A DNA stretch of 64,000 nucleotides from an uncultured Collinsella sp. (GCA_902488525.1 CABTWP010000004.1:1-64000), one strand, 5' to 3'. Positions 46,381 to 56,535 are shown, counted from the first letter of the stretch. Made by a program: numbers and translations. The notes: generated by a model not told the origin, from the sequence alone.

Positions 46381-46505
46381 CTGCACCTGACGGCGGGGCG
46401 TCTGCGCAAGCGCGGAGCGCGAGCGCTTTTCGCGTCGCACGTGCCTGAAGCGCGCTTCGGTGTGCAACAATGGCGTTTCGCCCTGCCAGACGCGAAAGGA
46501 AGCCC

Positions 46506-48308
46506 ATGTCTCAGAGAAGCACCAGTCCGCTCAAACGCTCCACCGTGCGCCGCACGCTGCAGCGTTTTTGGGATGTCACGCGCACGCAGCCGCTGATCGT
46601 CTTTCTCTCGGTATTTTCGTCGGCGGGCTATATCTTTTTGCTCACGTTTGCCAACACCTACGTGATGGCGCTTATCGTCGACCGCGTCCAGACCGGCCCC
46701 GTGGCGGGCGACCAGGTGCTTGAGGTCTTTGGCCCCTACATTCTGGCGCTCGTGCTCGTTAACCTAGTGGGCCAAATCCTCTCCAAGCTGCAGGACTACA
46801 CCGTCTACAAACTCGAGATTGCGGGCAACTATCACCTGGCGCGCCTGTGCTTTGACACGCTCTCCAATCAATCCATGACGTTCCACACCAGCCGCTTTGG
46901 CGGATCGCTTGTGAGCCAGACGAGCCGTTTTATGAGCGGCTACACGGGTCTGGTGGACGTAACGGTGTATTCGCTCATCCCCACCATCACCTCGGTCGTC
47001 TGCACGGTGGCGGCGCTCGCCCCGGTGGTGCCGACGTTTACCGTGATCCTGGTGTGCATCATGGTCGTCTACATCGCGTTTGTCTGGCTTATGTACAAGC
47101 GCATCATGCCGCTTTCGGCCGCGACGTCCGCCTCGCAGAACAAGCTGTCGGGCGTGCTTTCCGACGCGGTCACGAACATCCTGGCCGTCAAGACCTGCGG
47201 GCGCGAGGACTTTGAGCGCGACCTATTCGATATCGCCGACCGCGCCGCGCGCGATGCCGAAACGGTTTCGATGCACGCCATGATGCAGCGCAACTTTACG
47301 ACCTCGGGCCTTATCGTCATCACCATGGCTGTGGTGAGCGTGTTCGTGGCGGGCGGCAACGCATGGTTTGGCATCTCGGCCGGCGCGCTCGTCATGATCT
47401 TTACCTATACGTACAACCTCACCATGCGCCTGAACTACGTGAGCTCCATGATGCAGCGCATCAACCGCGCGCTGGGCGACGCTGCCGAGATGACGCGCGT
47501 GCTGGACGAGCCGCGTCTGGTCGCAGACGACGAGAACGCCCCCGAGCTCAAGGTGCGCGAGGGCGCGATTGATTTTGAGCACTTGAGCTTTGCATACCGT
47601 GACGCCGCGGCGGGCGAGAGCGTGTTCAACGACCTGACGCTCCATGTGTCGGCGGGCCAGCGCGTGGGCCTGGTGGGCAAATCGGGCTCGGGCAAGACGA
47701 CGCTCACCAAGCTGTTGCTGCGCCTGGACGATGTACAGGGCGGCCGCGTGCTCGTGGACGGCCAGGACGTCTCGCGCTGCACGCAGCAGAGCCTGCGCCG
47801 CCAGGTTGCCTACGTGCCGCAAGAGGCGCTGCTGTTCCACCGCTCCATTCGCGAGAATATCGCCTACGGCCGCCCCGGCGCTACCGACGAGCAGATCCGC
47901 GAGGCTGCGCGCCTGGCCAACGCCCTGGAATTTATCGATCGCCTGCCCCGTGGCTTTGACACCATGGTGGGCGAGCGCGGCGTCAAGCTTTCGGGCGGCC
48001 AACGCCAGCGCGTGGCCATCGCCCGCGCCATTCTCACTGACGCGCCGATTCTGGTGCTCGACGAGGCGACGTCTGCCCTGGACAGCGATTCCGAGGCGTT
48101 GGTGCAGGAGGCGCTCGAGAATCTGATGCGCGGCCGCACCTCCATTGTGGTGGCGCACCGCCTGTCCACCGTGGCGGCGCTTGACCGCATTGTGGTGCTG
48201 GCCGATGGCGAGATTGTCGAGGACGGCACGCATACGCAGCTCGTCGAGGCGGGTGGCGAGTACGCGAGCCTGTGGAGCCGTCAGACCGGCGCATTCTTGG
48301 AGGCGTAA
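46506..48308 (+). CDS. ABC exporter, fused permease and ATPase
   Basis: Half-transporter of 600 residues from the ATG at 46506 (GAAAGGAAG upstream). Six transmembrane helices lie in about 30-320, with exporter coupling motifs (GGSLVSQTSRFMSGY). The ATPase domain has Walker A GKSGSGKTT (391-399), Q-loop YVPQEALLFH, signature LSGGQRQR (about 495) and Walker B LVLDEATSALD. No second half-transporter gene is adjacent, so it probably forms a homodimer. Substrate (lipid, drug or peptide) cannot be told. Confidence 0.94.
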   Translation: MSQRSTSPLKRSTVRRTLQRFWDVTRTQPLIVFLSVFSSAGYIFLLTFANTYVMALIVDRVQTGPVAGDQVLEVFGPYILALVLVNLVGQILSKLQDYTVYKLEIAGNYHLARLCFDTLSNQSMTFHTSRFGGSLVSQTSRFMSGYTGLVDVTVYSLIPTITSVVCTVAALAPVVPTFTVILVCIMVVYIAFVWLMYKRIMPLSAATSASQNKLSGVLSDAVTNILAVKTCGREDFERDLFDIADRAARDAETVSMHAMMQRNFTTSGLIVITMAVVSVFVAGGNAWFGISAGALVMIFTYTYNLTMRLNYVSSMMQRINRALGDAAEMTRVLDEPRLVADDENAPELKVREGAIDFEHLSFAYRDAAAGESVFNDLTLHVSAGQRVGLVGKSGSGKTTLTKLLLRLDDVQGGRVLVDGQDVSRCTQQSLRRQVAYVPQEALLFHRSIRENIAYGRPGATDEQIREAARLANALEFIDRLPRGFDTMVGERGVKLSGGQRQRVAIARAILTDAPILVLDEATSALDSDSEALVQEALENLMRGRTSIVVAHRLSTVAALDRIVVLADGEIVEDGTHTQLVEAGGEYASLWSRQTGAFLEA

Positions 48309-48371
48309 GCGTCTCGGACGTGGGACAATTGTGCCCATAAGTTTATTGTGCCGTTGAGCCGAGGAGTCGTT

Positions 48372-49037
48372 ATGCCACGCGAGCCCAATGCCGCCAAACG
48401 CGAGCGCGCCGTTGAGGTGTGTGAGCGCCTCAACCGTCGCTATGGCCCGGTCGAGTGCTTTTTGGACCACGAGAATCCCTTCCGCCTGCTGATCGCGGTG
48501 TTGCTCTCGGCGCAAACGACCGACGCGCAGGTCAACAAGGTGACGCCGAAGCTGTTTGCCCAGTGGCCCACGCCCGAGGCCATGGCCGGGGCGAGTGTGG
48601 CTGACGTGGCAGACACCATCAAGTCACTCGGCTTTTATAAGAGCAAGGCCAAGCACGCCGTGGAGGCCGCGCAGATGATCGTCGCCGACTATGGCGGCGA
48701 GGTGCCGGCCGACATGAAGGAACTCGTGAAGCTGCCGGGCGTGGGACGCAAGACGGCGAACATCGTGCTCAACGTGGGGTATGGCATCGTGGAGGGCATT
48801 GCGGTGGACACGCACGTCAACCGCATTGCGCATCGCCTGATGTTGAGTCCCAAGACACATGCCAAGGAGCCGCTCAAGACCGAGCAGGATCTGCTCAAGA
48901 TTTTGCCGCACGAGTATTGGGAGTCGGTCAACCATCAGTGGATCACCTTCGGTCGCGAGATCTGCGACGCCCGCAAACCCAAGTGTGACGAGTGTCCGCT
49001 GGCAGATTTGTGCCCCAGCGTGCGCGTAGCGGGGTAG
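48372..49037 (+). CDS. nth: Endonuclease III
   Basis: Bifunctional DNA glycosylase/AP lyase for oxidised pyrimidines, 221 residues from the ATG at 48372 (GAGGAG upstream). HhH motif with catalytic lysine (LPGVGRKTANIVLN), catalytic aspartate in AVDTHVNRI, and the C-terminal [4Fe-4S] ligands CDARKPKCDECPLADLC. Normal length. The Fe-S loop present here contrasts with its absence in the MutY-like protein at 41328-42233. Confidence 0.97.
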   Translation: MPREPNAAKRERAVEVCERLNRRYGPVECFLDHENPFRLLIAVLLSAQTTDAQVNKVTPKLFAQWPTPEAMAGASVADVADTIKSLGFYKSKAKHAVEAAQMIVADYGGEVPADMKELVKLPGVGRKTANIVLNVGYGIVEGIAVDTHVNRIAHRLMLSPKTHAKEPLKTEQDLLKILPHEYWESVNHQWITFGREICDARKPKCDECPLADLCPSVRVAG

Positions 49038-49194
49038 GGCGGAACGCATCTTCGTCTGGCGTTTTTTGCGGGGCTGGGTTTGCTCTTGAGCCGGAGTCCT
49101 CTCCATGCGCTACCATGACAGGCAATGAAATCCGCCGCATACCCGCCGAGCTTGCCCCGGCGGGCTTTTGGCGTTGCAATGCCGGAGGAACAGC

Positions 49195-52100
49195 ATGCTC
49201 ATTCACCGTATAGCCGCGCAGCTCTACACTGCCGAGGCCTTGCAGGCCGTCGAGGCCGGGCTCGATGCTGGCGAGGACGTGACGCTGGCTGTGTCGCAGT
49301 CGGGCCGCACGCTTATGGCGGCCGCCCAGTTTGCGCGCCGTCCGCGCCCGACGGTCTATATCGTGAGCGGCGAGGATGCGGCCGATCGCGCCGCGCGTAG
49401 CCTTGCCGCCTACGTGGGCCTGGCGCACGTGTGTCGTTTTCCTGAGCGCAAGGACTATCCGTGGCGCGAGCAGGCGCCGGACGACGCCGTGGTGGCGCAG
49501 CGCTGCGAGGCTCTGGGGCGCATCGTGCGCGGGGACAACTGCATCATGGTCGCCTCGGCTCGCGCGCTGCTGCGCTGCGTGCCGCCGGTCGAGAGCCGCT
49601 ACTGGGAGTCCACTACTTTTGCGGTGGGCGAGGAGATTCCCTTTGACGAGGTGCCGCAGCGCTTGGTGGGCATGGGCTACACCAATGCCGGCGCCGCCGA
49701 TGCGCCCGGCTTGTTTCGCGTTCACGGCGACACCGTCGAGGTGTTCCCCGCACAGGAAAAGGCACCCGTGCGCATCGAGTTCTTCGGCGACGAGATTGAC
49801 CGCATCCGCCGCATGGTGAGCTCCACGGGGCAGACCATCGGCAACGAGGACAGCATCGAAATCTTTCCCTGCCGCGAACTGGCACTCACCGACGAGGCCG
49901 TCCACAACATGCATGTGGCGCTCTATCGCGCCAGCCAGGATGACAGCAAACTGGCGGCGCTGCTCGAGATGGTGGATGCGCGCATCGTCACGCCCGAGCT
50001 CGACCGCTTTTTGCCGGTGATGTACGGCCAGACCGTAAGCCCGTTGGCGCACGTGAGCGGCAAGGCGCTCGTGGTTCTGTCCGAGCCGCGCTCGCTGTTC
50101 GACGACTGCCTGCGCGCCTACGAGGATATCGAGGCGCGTGCCGGCGAGGCAGGGATTGACCGCCTGGATGGTCTGTACGTGCGCGCTCAACAGCTCGATT
50201 TTGGTGCCCAGCAGCGCTTGAACTACGTAAGCCTCATCCGTGCCGGCGGTGCGGTGACGGCCGAGCTCAAGATTGAGCAGCCTGCTATCGCAGGCTCGGA
50301 CAACCGTTTTATGACGCGCGTTCAGGAAGTCGTGGGCAAGCGCTATGCCTGCGTGTTTGCCATTCCCGACCGCGGCGCGCGCGAGTCGATGGAGCTCACC
50401 TTTGGCGACGAGGGCATTACCTTTGAGGAATCGCTGACGGCCGCGCCCGAAAACGCCGGCGTCATTGGCGAGCGCGTGCGCGTGGCGGCGGCAGATTCTG
50501 CCGATCGTGCTGCCCGTCAGGATGCTCATGCTGCAATTCGCGAGCGTAAGGCTGACGCGCTCAACGCCCGCTCGCTCGAGGCGGGCGCGGCCCAGGCTGC
50601 CGCCGGTGCTGCCGTGCCCACTATCTCGCGCGGACGCGTGACCTTTGTCGATGCCGCCCTGCCGCAGGGCGTGGTGGTGCCCGATGCCAACCTGGCCGTG
50701 TTCTCGATCGCCGACCTCAACGCCCGTATGGATGCCAACCGCGCGCGCAGCCGCCGCAAGGTGGACATTACGCAGATCACGTTTCCGTTTAAGCCGGGCG
50801 ACTACGTGGTGCACGCCACTCACGGCATCGCGCTCTTTAGCGAGATCGCGCGCCAGGAAGTGGGCGGCAAGGAGCGCGACTACTTTTTGCTGGAATATGC
50901 CGACGGCGACAAGCTCTACGTGCCGCTCGAGCAGGTCGACCGCATCACGCGCTATGTTGGCCCCGACGGCGACAAGCCGCGCCTGACCAGGCTCAACACC
51001 GCCGACTGGACGCGGGCTACCAACAAGGCGCGCAAGAATGCCAAAAAGCTGGCGTTTGACCTGGTCGACCTGTATACACGCCGCTCGTCGATTACCGGTA
51101 TCGCCTGCCCGCCCGACACGCCCGAGCAGATCGAGATGGAGGAGAGTTTTCCCTACGACGAGACGCGCGACCAGCTGGAGGCTATTGCCGACATCAAGGC
51201 CGACATGGAAGCGCCCAAGCCCATGGACCGCCTGCTGTGCGGCGACGTGGGCTTTGGCAAGACCGAGGTTGCCCTGCGCGCGGCGTTTAAGTGCGTGGAC
51301 TCCGGCCGCCAGGTCATGGTGCTCTGCCCCACGACCATTCTGGCCCAGCAGCACTATGAGACGTTCTTTGAGCGCTTTGCCCCGTTTGGCCTCGAGGTCG
51401 AAGTGCTCAGCCGCTTCCGCACCCCGGCGCAGCAAAAGCGCGCGCTTAAGGCGTTTGCCGAGGGCACGATCGACGTGCTCATCGGCACGCACCGCTTGCT
51501 TTCTGCCGACGTGAACCCCAAGAACCTGGGCATGGTGATCATCGACGAGGAGCAGCGCTTTGGTGTGCAGCACAAGGAGCAGCTCAAGAACCTGCGCGAG
51601 CAAATCGACGTGCTCACGCTTTCGGCAACGCCTATTCCGCGAACCATGCAGATGGCCACGAGCGGCGTGCGCGACATGAGCCTGATCACCACACCGCCGA
51701 CCGGGCGTCGTCCCGTGATCGTGCACGTGGGGGAGTACGACCCCGATGTGGTGAGCGCGGCGATTCGCCTGGAGGTGGGCCGCGGCGGCCAGGTGTACTA
51801 CGTGTCCAACCGCGTTAAGACCATCGATGACGCCGTGGCGCGCGTGCATGAGGCCGCGCCCGAGGCGCGCGTGGGCGTGGCACACGGCAAGATGAGCCCG
51901 CGCGAGGTCGAGGACGTGATGATTGAGTTCGCGACCAAAAAGATCGATGTGCTCATCGCCACGACCATCGTGGAGAGCGGCATCGACAACGCAACGGCCA
52001 ACACGCTGATCATCGAGGACTCGCAGCGCCTTGGCCTGGCGCAGCTCTACCAGCTCAAGGGCCGTGTGGGCCGCTCTGCCACGCAGGCCTACGCGTACTT

Positions 52101-52827
52101 TATGTTCCCCGGCGAGCTGCCGCTCACCGAGGAGGCAACGGCGCGCCTGACCGCACTTTCCGAGTTCCAGGACCTGGGCAGCGGCATGCGCATCGCCATG
52201 CGCGACCTAGAGATCCGTGGCGCCGGTTCGCTTATGGGAGCCGAGCAGCACGGCAACCTGTCGAGCGTGGGCTTTGATCTGTTTACGCAGATGCTGGGCC
52301 AGGCCGTGGCCGAGGCGCGCGGCGATGACGACGCCGGCGTGGAGGCGGCGAGCGTGGGTATTAACCTGCCGGCCGACTACTTCTTGTCCGAGGAGTACCT
52401 GCCGGCGGTGGACCAGCGCGTGCTCGTGTACCGTAAGCTCGCAGCGGCCGAGGACCTGGAGAGCATTGACGAGGTGCAGGAAGAGACCGAGGCCGCGCAT
52501 GGTGAGCTGCCGTTGGCGGGACTCAACCTGTTCAATCGCGCGCGCATCCGCATTCGCGGCGAGCGCCTGGGGCTCGAGAGCGTCACGCTCAGCGGCGGTC
52601 GCATCACGTTTTTGGGCGTCGACGTGCCCAAGAAGGTGGCCTTTGAGCTTAAGACCCGCTATGGCGCGGTGAACTTCCCCAAGAGCCGCAAGCTATCGGT
52701 GCCCTACAAGGCGGGCGCCGGCGCGGGCAGCGGCCTGGGTCGCGGTCTCGACGCCAACGACGGCACCGGCCCCGTGGCGGCCGCGCTCATGCTGCTGCAA
52801 CAGCTGGGTGCTAGCGACGACGACTAG
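49195..52827 (+). CDS. mfd: Transcription-repair coupling factor
   Basis: Mfd translocase of 1210 residues from the ATG at 49195 (CGGAGGAA upstream). It removes stalled RNA polymerase and recruits UvrA. Order: UvrB-like N-terminal domains, RNA-polymerase-interacting CarD-like domain (FKPGDYVVHATHGIALF, about 530-600), Walker A GDVGFGKTEVALR (about 682), DEEQ box (IIDEEQRFGV, about 783), SATPIPRTMQ, helicase motif VI GRVGRS with the TRG region (RDLEIRGAGSLMGAEQHG), and the C-terminal TRCF domain. Full length. A long antisense frame across it is a codon-bias shadow. Confidence 0.97.
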   Translation: MLIHRIAAQLYTAEALQAVEAGLDAGEDVTLAVSQSGRTLMAAAQFARRPRPTVYIVSGEDAADRAARSLAAYVGLAHVCRFPERKDYPWREQAPDDAVVAQRCEALGRIVRGDNCIMVASARALLRCVPPVESRYWESTTFAVGEEIPFDEVPQRLVGMGYTNAGAADAPGLFRVHGDTVEVFPAQEKAPVRIEFFGDEIDRIRRMVSSTGQTIGNEDSIEIFPCRELALTDEAVHNMHVALYRASQDDSKLAALLEMVDARIVTPELDRFLPVMYGQTVSPLAHVSGKALVVLSEPRSLFDDCLRAYEDIEARAGEAGIDRLDGLYVRAQQLDFGAQQRLNYVSLIRAGGAVTAELKIEQPAIAGSDNRFMTRVQEVVGKRYACVFAIPDRGARESMELTFGDEGITFEESLTAAPENAGVIGERVRVAAADSADRAARQDAHAAIRERKADALNARSLEAGAAQAAAGAAVPTISRGRVTFVDAALPQGVVVPDANLAVFSIADLNARMDANRARSRRKVDITQITFPFKPGDYVVHATHGIALFSEIARQEVGGKERDYFLLEYADGDKLYVPLEQVDRITRYVGPDGDKPRLTRLNTADWTRATNKARKNAKKLAFDLVDLYTRRSSITGIACPPDTPEQIEMEESFPYDETRDQLEAIADIKADMEAPKPMDRLLCGDVGFGKTEVALRAAFKCVDSGRQVMVLCPTTILAQQHYETFFERFAPFGLEVEVLSRFRTPAQQKRALKAFAEGTIDVLIGTHRLLSADVNPKNLGMVIIDEEQRFGVQHKEQLKNLREQIDVLTLSATPIPRTMQMATSGVRDMSLITTPPTGRRPVIVHVGEYDPDVVSAAIRLEVGRGGQVYYVSNRVKTIDDAVARVHEAAPEARVGVAHGKMSPREVEDVMIEFATKKIDVLIATTIVESGIDNATANTLIIEDSQRLGLAQLYQLKGRVGRSATQAYAYFMFPGELPLTEEATARLTALSEFQDLGSGMRIAMRDLEIRGAGSLMGAEQHGNLSSVGFDLFTQMLGQAVAEARGDDDAGVEAASVGINLPADYFLSEEYLPAVDQRVLVYRKLAAAEDLESIDEVQEETEAAHGELPLAGLNLFNRARIRIRGERLGLESVTLSGGRITFLGVDVPKKVAFELKTRYGAVNFPKSRKLSVPYKAGAGAGSGLGRGLDANDGTGPVAAALMLLQQLGASDDD

Positions 52828-53042
52828 CGGGTCGACGCTGCAAACGCCCCATTTGGGCAATCTGACCCTCACTCGTCGGTCGCGTACGCAAGTACGCTTC
52901 CCTCCTCCTTCGGGCCACCTTGCCACAAATGGAACGTTTTCGCTTACTTATGCTCAACCTGTAAGGGTATTTACGGGACAAAGCCATCTTCGTCTCACCC
53001 ACATTGCAGGTTGACCGCCCTTCGCCCGACCGAAAGGAAAGC

Positions 53043-53906
53043 ATGTTCGGATACATCTATAAGAAAGATGTCGCCATTATCGCGGTTGTCCTGTGTCTTT
53101 GTCTGGGCGTGGGCAGCTTCTTCGATTATCAGATCTCGAGCGCGCTGTTCAATATCGGCAGCATGTACGGTCGCTTTATCGAGGCGGCCGGCGAGCTGCC
53201 GTTTGAGCTGACGGCGAGCATCGCGGGCGTTATGCTCGTGCGCGCGGTGCGTCCCGACTCCAGGGGGAGCAAATGGCTCGCCGTGCTCGGCATCCTCATC
53301 AACGTGGGCCTGCTCGGCTACGAGATCGTTTCGTCCCTGAGGGTTGGCGGCAAACTCATCGCGGCTCAGTTGGTGCTGACGTTTGTGCTGGTCATCGCCG
53401 CCAATCTTATCGTCTATCGTCTCACGCGCACGACCGAGCCCGACGAGCTCACGCGCTGGGCGTTGATGGTGCTTGTCGTGTGGGTCGCTCAGGCCATCAT
53501 CCTCAACGTGATTGTCAAGCCGCTGTGGTCGCGCCCACGCATGCGCGTGATCGAGGTGACGCAGGGACTCGAGTTTCAGCCGTGGTGGGTGATCGGCAAC
53601 CCTGACAAGTGGGCCTATATTGCCGCCGGTGTAGTCAAGGACGGCTTTAAGTCGTTTGCGAGCGGACACACGGCGCATGCGGCGATTGGCCTTATGCTCG
53701 CCGGGCTTCCCGCGGCAGCCTTTAAGGAAAAATCTTCGCGTCGCCGCGTGATCTTTTGGGCGGCGGCTGTGGTCGCGGCGCTCGTCGCGCTTGGCCGCAT
53801 CGTGATCGGTGCACACTTTTTGAGCGACGTGAGCTGCGGTTTTGCCCTGGTACTGGCGCTTGAGTGCCTTGCCGCGCGCATTGCCTATCCCAACGGCGTA
53901 CAATAG
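53043..53906 (+). CDS. PAP2-family membrane phosphatase
   Basis: Integral membrane phosphatase of 287 residues from the ATG at 53043 (GAAAGGAAAG upstream), about six transmembrane helices. The tripartite PAP2 signature is present as KPLWSRPR, SGHTAHA and GRIVIGAHFLSD. Likely substrates are phosphatidate, undecaprenyl diphosphate or another lipid phosphate at the outer face of the membrane. Confidence 0.9.
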   Translation: MFGYIYKKDVAIIAVVLCLCLGVGSFFDYQISSALFNIGSMYGRFIEAAGELPFELTASIAGVMLVRAVRPDSRGSKWLAVLGILINVGLLGYEIVSSLRVGGKLIAAQLVLTFVLVIAANLIVYRLTRTTEPDELTRWALMVLVVWVAQAIILNVIVKPLWSRPRMRVIEVTQGLEFQPWWVIGNPDKWAYIAAGVVKDGFKSFASGHTAHAAIGLMLAGLPAAAFKEKSSRRRVIFWAAAVVAALVALGRIVIGAHFLSDVSCGFALVLALECLAARIAYPNGVQ

Positions 53907-53951
53907 CTCCGTTTGAATCATCTGGCCGATACCCGGTAAGAGAGGATTGCC

Positions 53952-54977
53952 ATGCTCGCGTTCAACAACGACTATTCCCACGGCGCACACCCAGCGGTGC
54001 TGCAGGCGCTCGTCGATACCAACATGGAGCCGCAGCCCGGCTACGGTACCGATGCGCATACCGAGCGTGCCAAGCAACTTATTCGCGAGGCCTGCCAGGC
54101 CCCCGATGCCGACGTGTTTTTTCTGGTGGGCGGCACGCAGGCCAACGCGACGGTGATCGACATGCTGCTCGCGCCGTACGAGGGCGTCGTTGCTGCCGAG
54201 ACTGGCCACGTCGCCTGCCACGAGGCGGGCGCCATCGAGTTTGGCGGCCACAAGGTACTCACCATCCCCGGCTACGAGGGCAAGATGCACGCCGAGGACC
54301 TCGAGAACTATATCCAGGTGTTCTACGAAAACGAGAGCTACGAGCACACGGTGTTCCCGGGCGCCGTGTACGTGAGTCTATCGACCGAGTACGGCACGCT
54401 GTACTCCAAGGCCGAGCTCGCGGCGATTCATGCGGTATGCCAGAAGCGCGAGATTCCGCTGTTTGTGGACGGTGCTCGCCTGGCCTATGCGCTGGCGGCC
54501 GATGAGTGCGACATTACCCTGCCCGAGCTGGCGCAGCTGTGCGACGTGTTCTACATCGGCGGCACCAAGTGCGGCGCGCTCTGCGGCGAGGCTGTGGTGT
54601 TCTGCGGCATGCACGCTCCGGCACATCCCATTCCGCGCATTAAGCAGCACGGCGCGCTGTTGGCCAAGGGCCGCCTGACGGGCGTGCAGTTTGAGGCACT
54701 CTTTACCGATGGCTTGTATTTTGAGATTGGTCGACAGGCGATCGAGACGGCCCAGACGCTACGTCGTGTGCTGCACGAGCGCGGTTACCAGTTCTTTTTG
54801 GAGACGCCCACGAACCAGCAGTTTGTGATTCTGCCCAACGAGGATATGGCCCGCATTCGCGAGCATGCCTCGATCGAGTACTGGGAAAAGTACGACGATA
54901 CTCACACGGTGGTGCGCTTTTGCACCAGCTGGGCCACGACGCAGGAGGACATCGACGCGTTGGCGGCTGTCCTGTAG
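53952..54977 (+). CDS. Threonine aldolase (low-specificity, PLP-dependent)
   Basis: Fold-type I PLP enzyme of 341 residues of the beta-eliminating lyase family, splitting L-threonine or allo-threonine into glycine and acetaldehyde. Motifs: NNDYSHGAHPAV N-terminus, VGGTQANATVID, HVACHEAGAIEFGGHK, VDGARLAYAL and the PLP lysine in YIGGTKCGALCGEAVVF. Normal length. It follows the PAP2 gene by 45 bases, with GAGAGGA before the ATG. Confidence 0.93.
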   Translation: MLAFNNDYSHGAHPAVLQALVDTNMEPQPGYGTDAHTERAKQLIREACQAPDADVFFLVGGTQANATVIDMLLAPYEGVVAAETGHVACHEAGAIEFGGHKVLTIPGYEGKMHAEDLENYIQVFYENESYEHTVFPGAVYVSLSTEYGTLYSKAELAAIHAVCQKREIPLFVDGARLAYALAADECDITLPELAQLCDVFYIGGTKCGALCGEAVVFCGMHAPAHPIPRIKQHGALLAKGRLTGVQFEALFTDGLYFEIGRQAIETAQTLRRVLHERGYQFFLETPTNQQFVILPNEDMARIREHASIEYWEKYDDTHTVVRFCTSWATTQEDIDALAAVL

Positions 54978-54996
54978 CCTGATGTAATGACGAGGA

Positions 54997-55038
54997 GCCG
55001 CCTTGCGCTGGGTTTGGCGCAAGGTGGCCTTTGTTTTT
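54997..55038 (+). terminator. Terminator after threonine aldolase
   Basis: GCCGCCTTGCGC (54997-55008) pairs with GCGCAAGGTGGC (55017-55028), followed by a T-rich tail. It ends 17 bases before the next start codon, so the GNAT gene needs its own promoter or read-through. Confidence 0.92.
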
Positions 55039-55054
55039 GAGGGGGAAGGGTTGT

Positions 55055-55645
55055 ATGACCGAGATGTCCGATCCGACGATTCGTCTGGCGACGCCCGATG
55101 ATGCGCCGGCGTTGCTTGCCATCTATGAGCCGTATGTGCGCCAGACGGCGATTACCTGCGAATACGAGGTGCCGAGCGTTGAGGAGTTCGCCGGGCGCAT
55201 CGAGCGCACGCTCAAGCGCTATCCGTATCTGGTGATGGAACTGGACGGGCGTCCGGTAGGCTATGCCTATGTGAGTCCGCTCAACAGCCGCGAGGCATAC
55301 GACTGGTCGGTCGAGACATCGATCTACCTGGCGCGTGATGTGCGCCACGGCGGGCTGGGCCGCAAGCTGCATGACGCGCTTAAGCAATGCCTGATCGCGA
55401 TGGGTATCACCAACATGTGCGCCCTCATCGCCGTGCCGCACGACAAGGACGATGAGTACCTGACGCACAACAGCCAGGACTTCCATGCCCATATGGGGTA
55501 TCGCCTGGTGGGCGCCTTCGATCGCTGCGCCCAAAAGTTCGGCCGCTGGTACGACATGTGCTGGATGGAGTTGGTCCTAGCCGAGCGCGTCCCCAACCAA
55601 CCCAAACCAACCTGGTTCCCCGACCTCCTCAAACCTACCATTTAG
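55055..55645 (+). CDS. GNAT N-acetyltransferase, phosphinothricin-acetyltransferase type
   Basis: Acetyltransferase of 196 residues from the ATG at 55055 (GGGGGAAGGG upstream). It has the Pat-like features IYEPYVRQTAITCEYEVPS, VGYAYVSPLNSREAYDWSVE and acetyl-CoA loop VRHGGLGRKLHDAL. Family members acetylate amino acids such as methionine sulfone or glutamate analogues. It is convergent with the GntR regulator gene, with a 21-base gap occupied by a short repeat. Confidence 0.88.
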   Translation: MTEMSDPTIRLATPDDAPALLAIYEPYVRQTAITCEYEVPSVEEFAGRIERTLKRYPYLVMELDGRPVGYAYVSPLNSREAYDWSVETSIYLARDVRHGGLGRKLHDALKQCLIAMGITNMCALIAVPHDKDDEYLTHNSQDFHAHMGYRLVGAFDRCAQKFGRWYDMCWMELVLAERVPNQPKPTWFPDLLKPTI

Positions 55646-55666
55646 GGACAGGTTTATTTTGGCAGG
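55643..55666. repeat. Short dispersed repeat GGGACAGGTTTATTTTGG, copy 1
   Basis: 24 bases between two convergent genes. 22 of 24 match, in opposite orientation, the element at 62981-63004. It is bounded by ACCTACCA and TGGCAGGT and so is an imperfect palindrome. It may serve as a bidirectional terminator. Confidence 0.8.
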
Positions 55667-56389
55667 TTAGCCGATGGGCTCGGTGTATTTGGCACGGTCG
55701 GTGCGCTGGATGCGCTTGGAGACATGGAGCGGTCGGCCGTCGGTGTCGTACACGTAGTCGGTGATCAGGATCAGCGCCTGCCCGCGCCCAACGTTGAGCA
55801 AAAACGCCTCGTTTTGCGAGGCATAGCACACCTCAAAGGTCTTATGTCCCTGTGCCGGCGCGCGATGGAATTCCTGGCGCAGCGTGGCGTAGAGCGAACC
55901 GTTGATATCGCGATCGATGAGTGCTTCAAAGCTCGGTGGTAGATAGGTGGTCTCCAGGCACAGCGGCGCATCGTCCAGATAACGCAGGCGGACAAGTTTG
56001 ACGAGCTTGCTGCCCACGGCGACATCGAAGAACTTGGCCGCATTGCCCGCGGCCTTGGCAAAGCCCGAGTCCACCGTGCGCGTGGTGGGCTTCATACCCT
56101 GACCCTGGACCTGTGTCGTGTAGCTCGAAAACACCAGGTTGTTCTCGTGGAGTGCCGGCGTGTCGGCCACAAAGGCGCCACGCCCGCGCTCGGTGCGCAC
56201 CAGGCCCTCGTCAACGAGCACCTTAAGGGCGTGGCGTACGGTGCTGCGCGACAGCCCCGATTCGTCCATGAGTTCCATCTCGGACGGCAGCTTGTCTCCG
56301 CGCGCGTAGGTGCCGGAGGCGATGCGGTCGCGCAGCATGCCCGCCAAGCGCTCGTATTGGGTCAGTCTCTTTTTAGATGAAGCGTTCAT
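55667..56389 (-). CDS. GntR-family regulator (HutC/FrlR subfamily)
   Basis: Transcription factor of 240 residues. The N-terminal winged HTH (YERLAGMLRDRIASGTY ... LSRSTVRHALKVLVDEGLV) joins a UTRA effector domain (LVKLVRLRYLDDAPLCLETTYL ... ILITDYVYDTDGRPLHVSK). UTRA regulators bind phosphorylated sugars or amino-sugar derivatives. It is divergent from the first SIS-domain gene across 205 bases containing two tandem TGTAT elements. It therefore probably regulates itself and the sugar-amine catabolic genes to its right. Confidence 0.93.
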   Translation of the reverse strand: MNASSKKRLTQYERLAGMLRDRIASGTYARGDKLPSEMELMDESGLSRSTVRHALKVLVDEGLVRTERGRGAFVADTPALHENNLVFSSYTTQVQGQGMKPTTRTVDSGFAKAAGNAAKFFDVAVGSKLVKLVRLRYLDDAPLCLETTYLPPSFEALIDRDINGSLYATLRQEFHRAPAQGHKTFEVCYASQNEAFLLNVGRGQALILITDYVYDTDGRPLHVSKRIQRTDRAKYTEPIG

Positions 56390-56396
56390 GCGATCA

Positions 56397-56416
56397 ACCT
56401 GTATCTAACCTGTATG
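56397..56416. promoter_or_regulatory. Tandem TGTAT operator, site 1 (GntR)
   Basis: The sequence acctgtatctaacctgtatg, directly before the GntR gene, has two TGTAT units 11 bases (one helix turn) apart. It matches site 2 at 17 of 20 positions. Confidence 0.6.
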
Positions 56417-56535
56417 CGTATCTAATCAAGCATGTATTCAATACAACAACAAAACCGCTGGTATCAAGTTATCGAAAACCGTATCAGCAAATTTTTTAAG
56501 ACAAATATAGCATACAACTAGTCGACATAACCAAA

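Noticed and set aside
48943..51885. Antisense open frame of about 980 codons opposite nth/mfd
   Set aside because: Same codon-bias effect; the product is Ala/His/Arg-rich and unlike any protein, while mfd is complete on the other strand.
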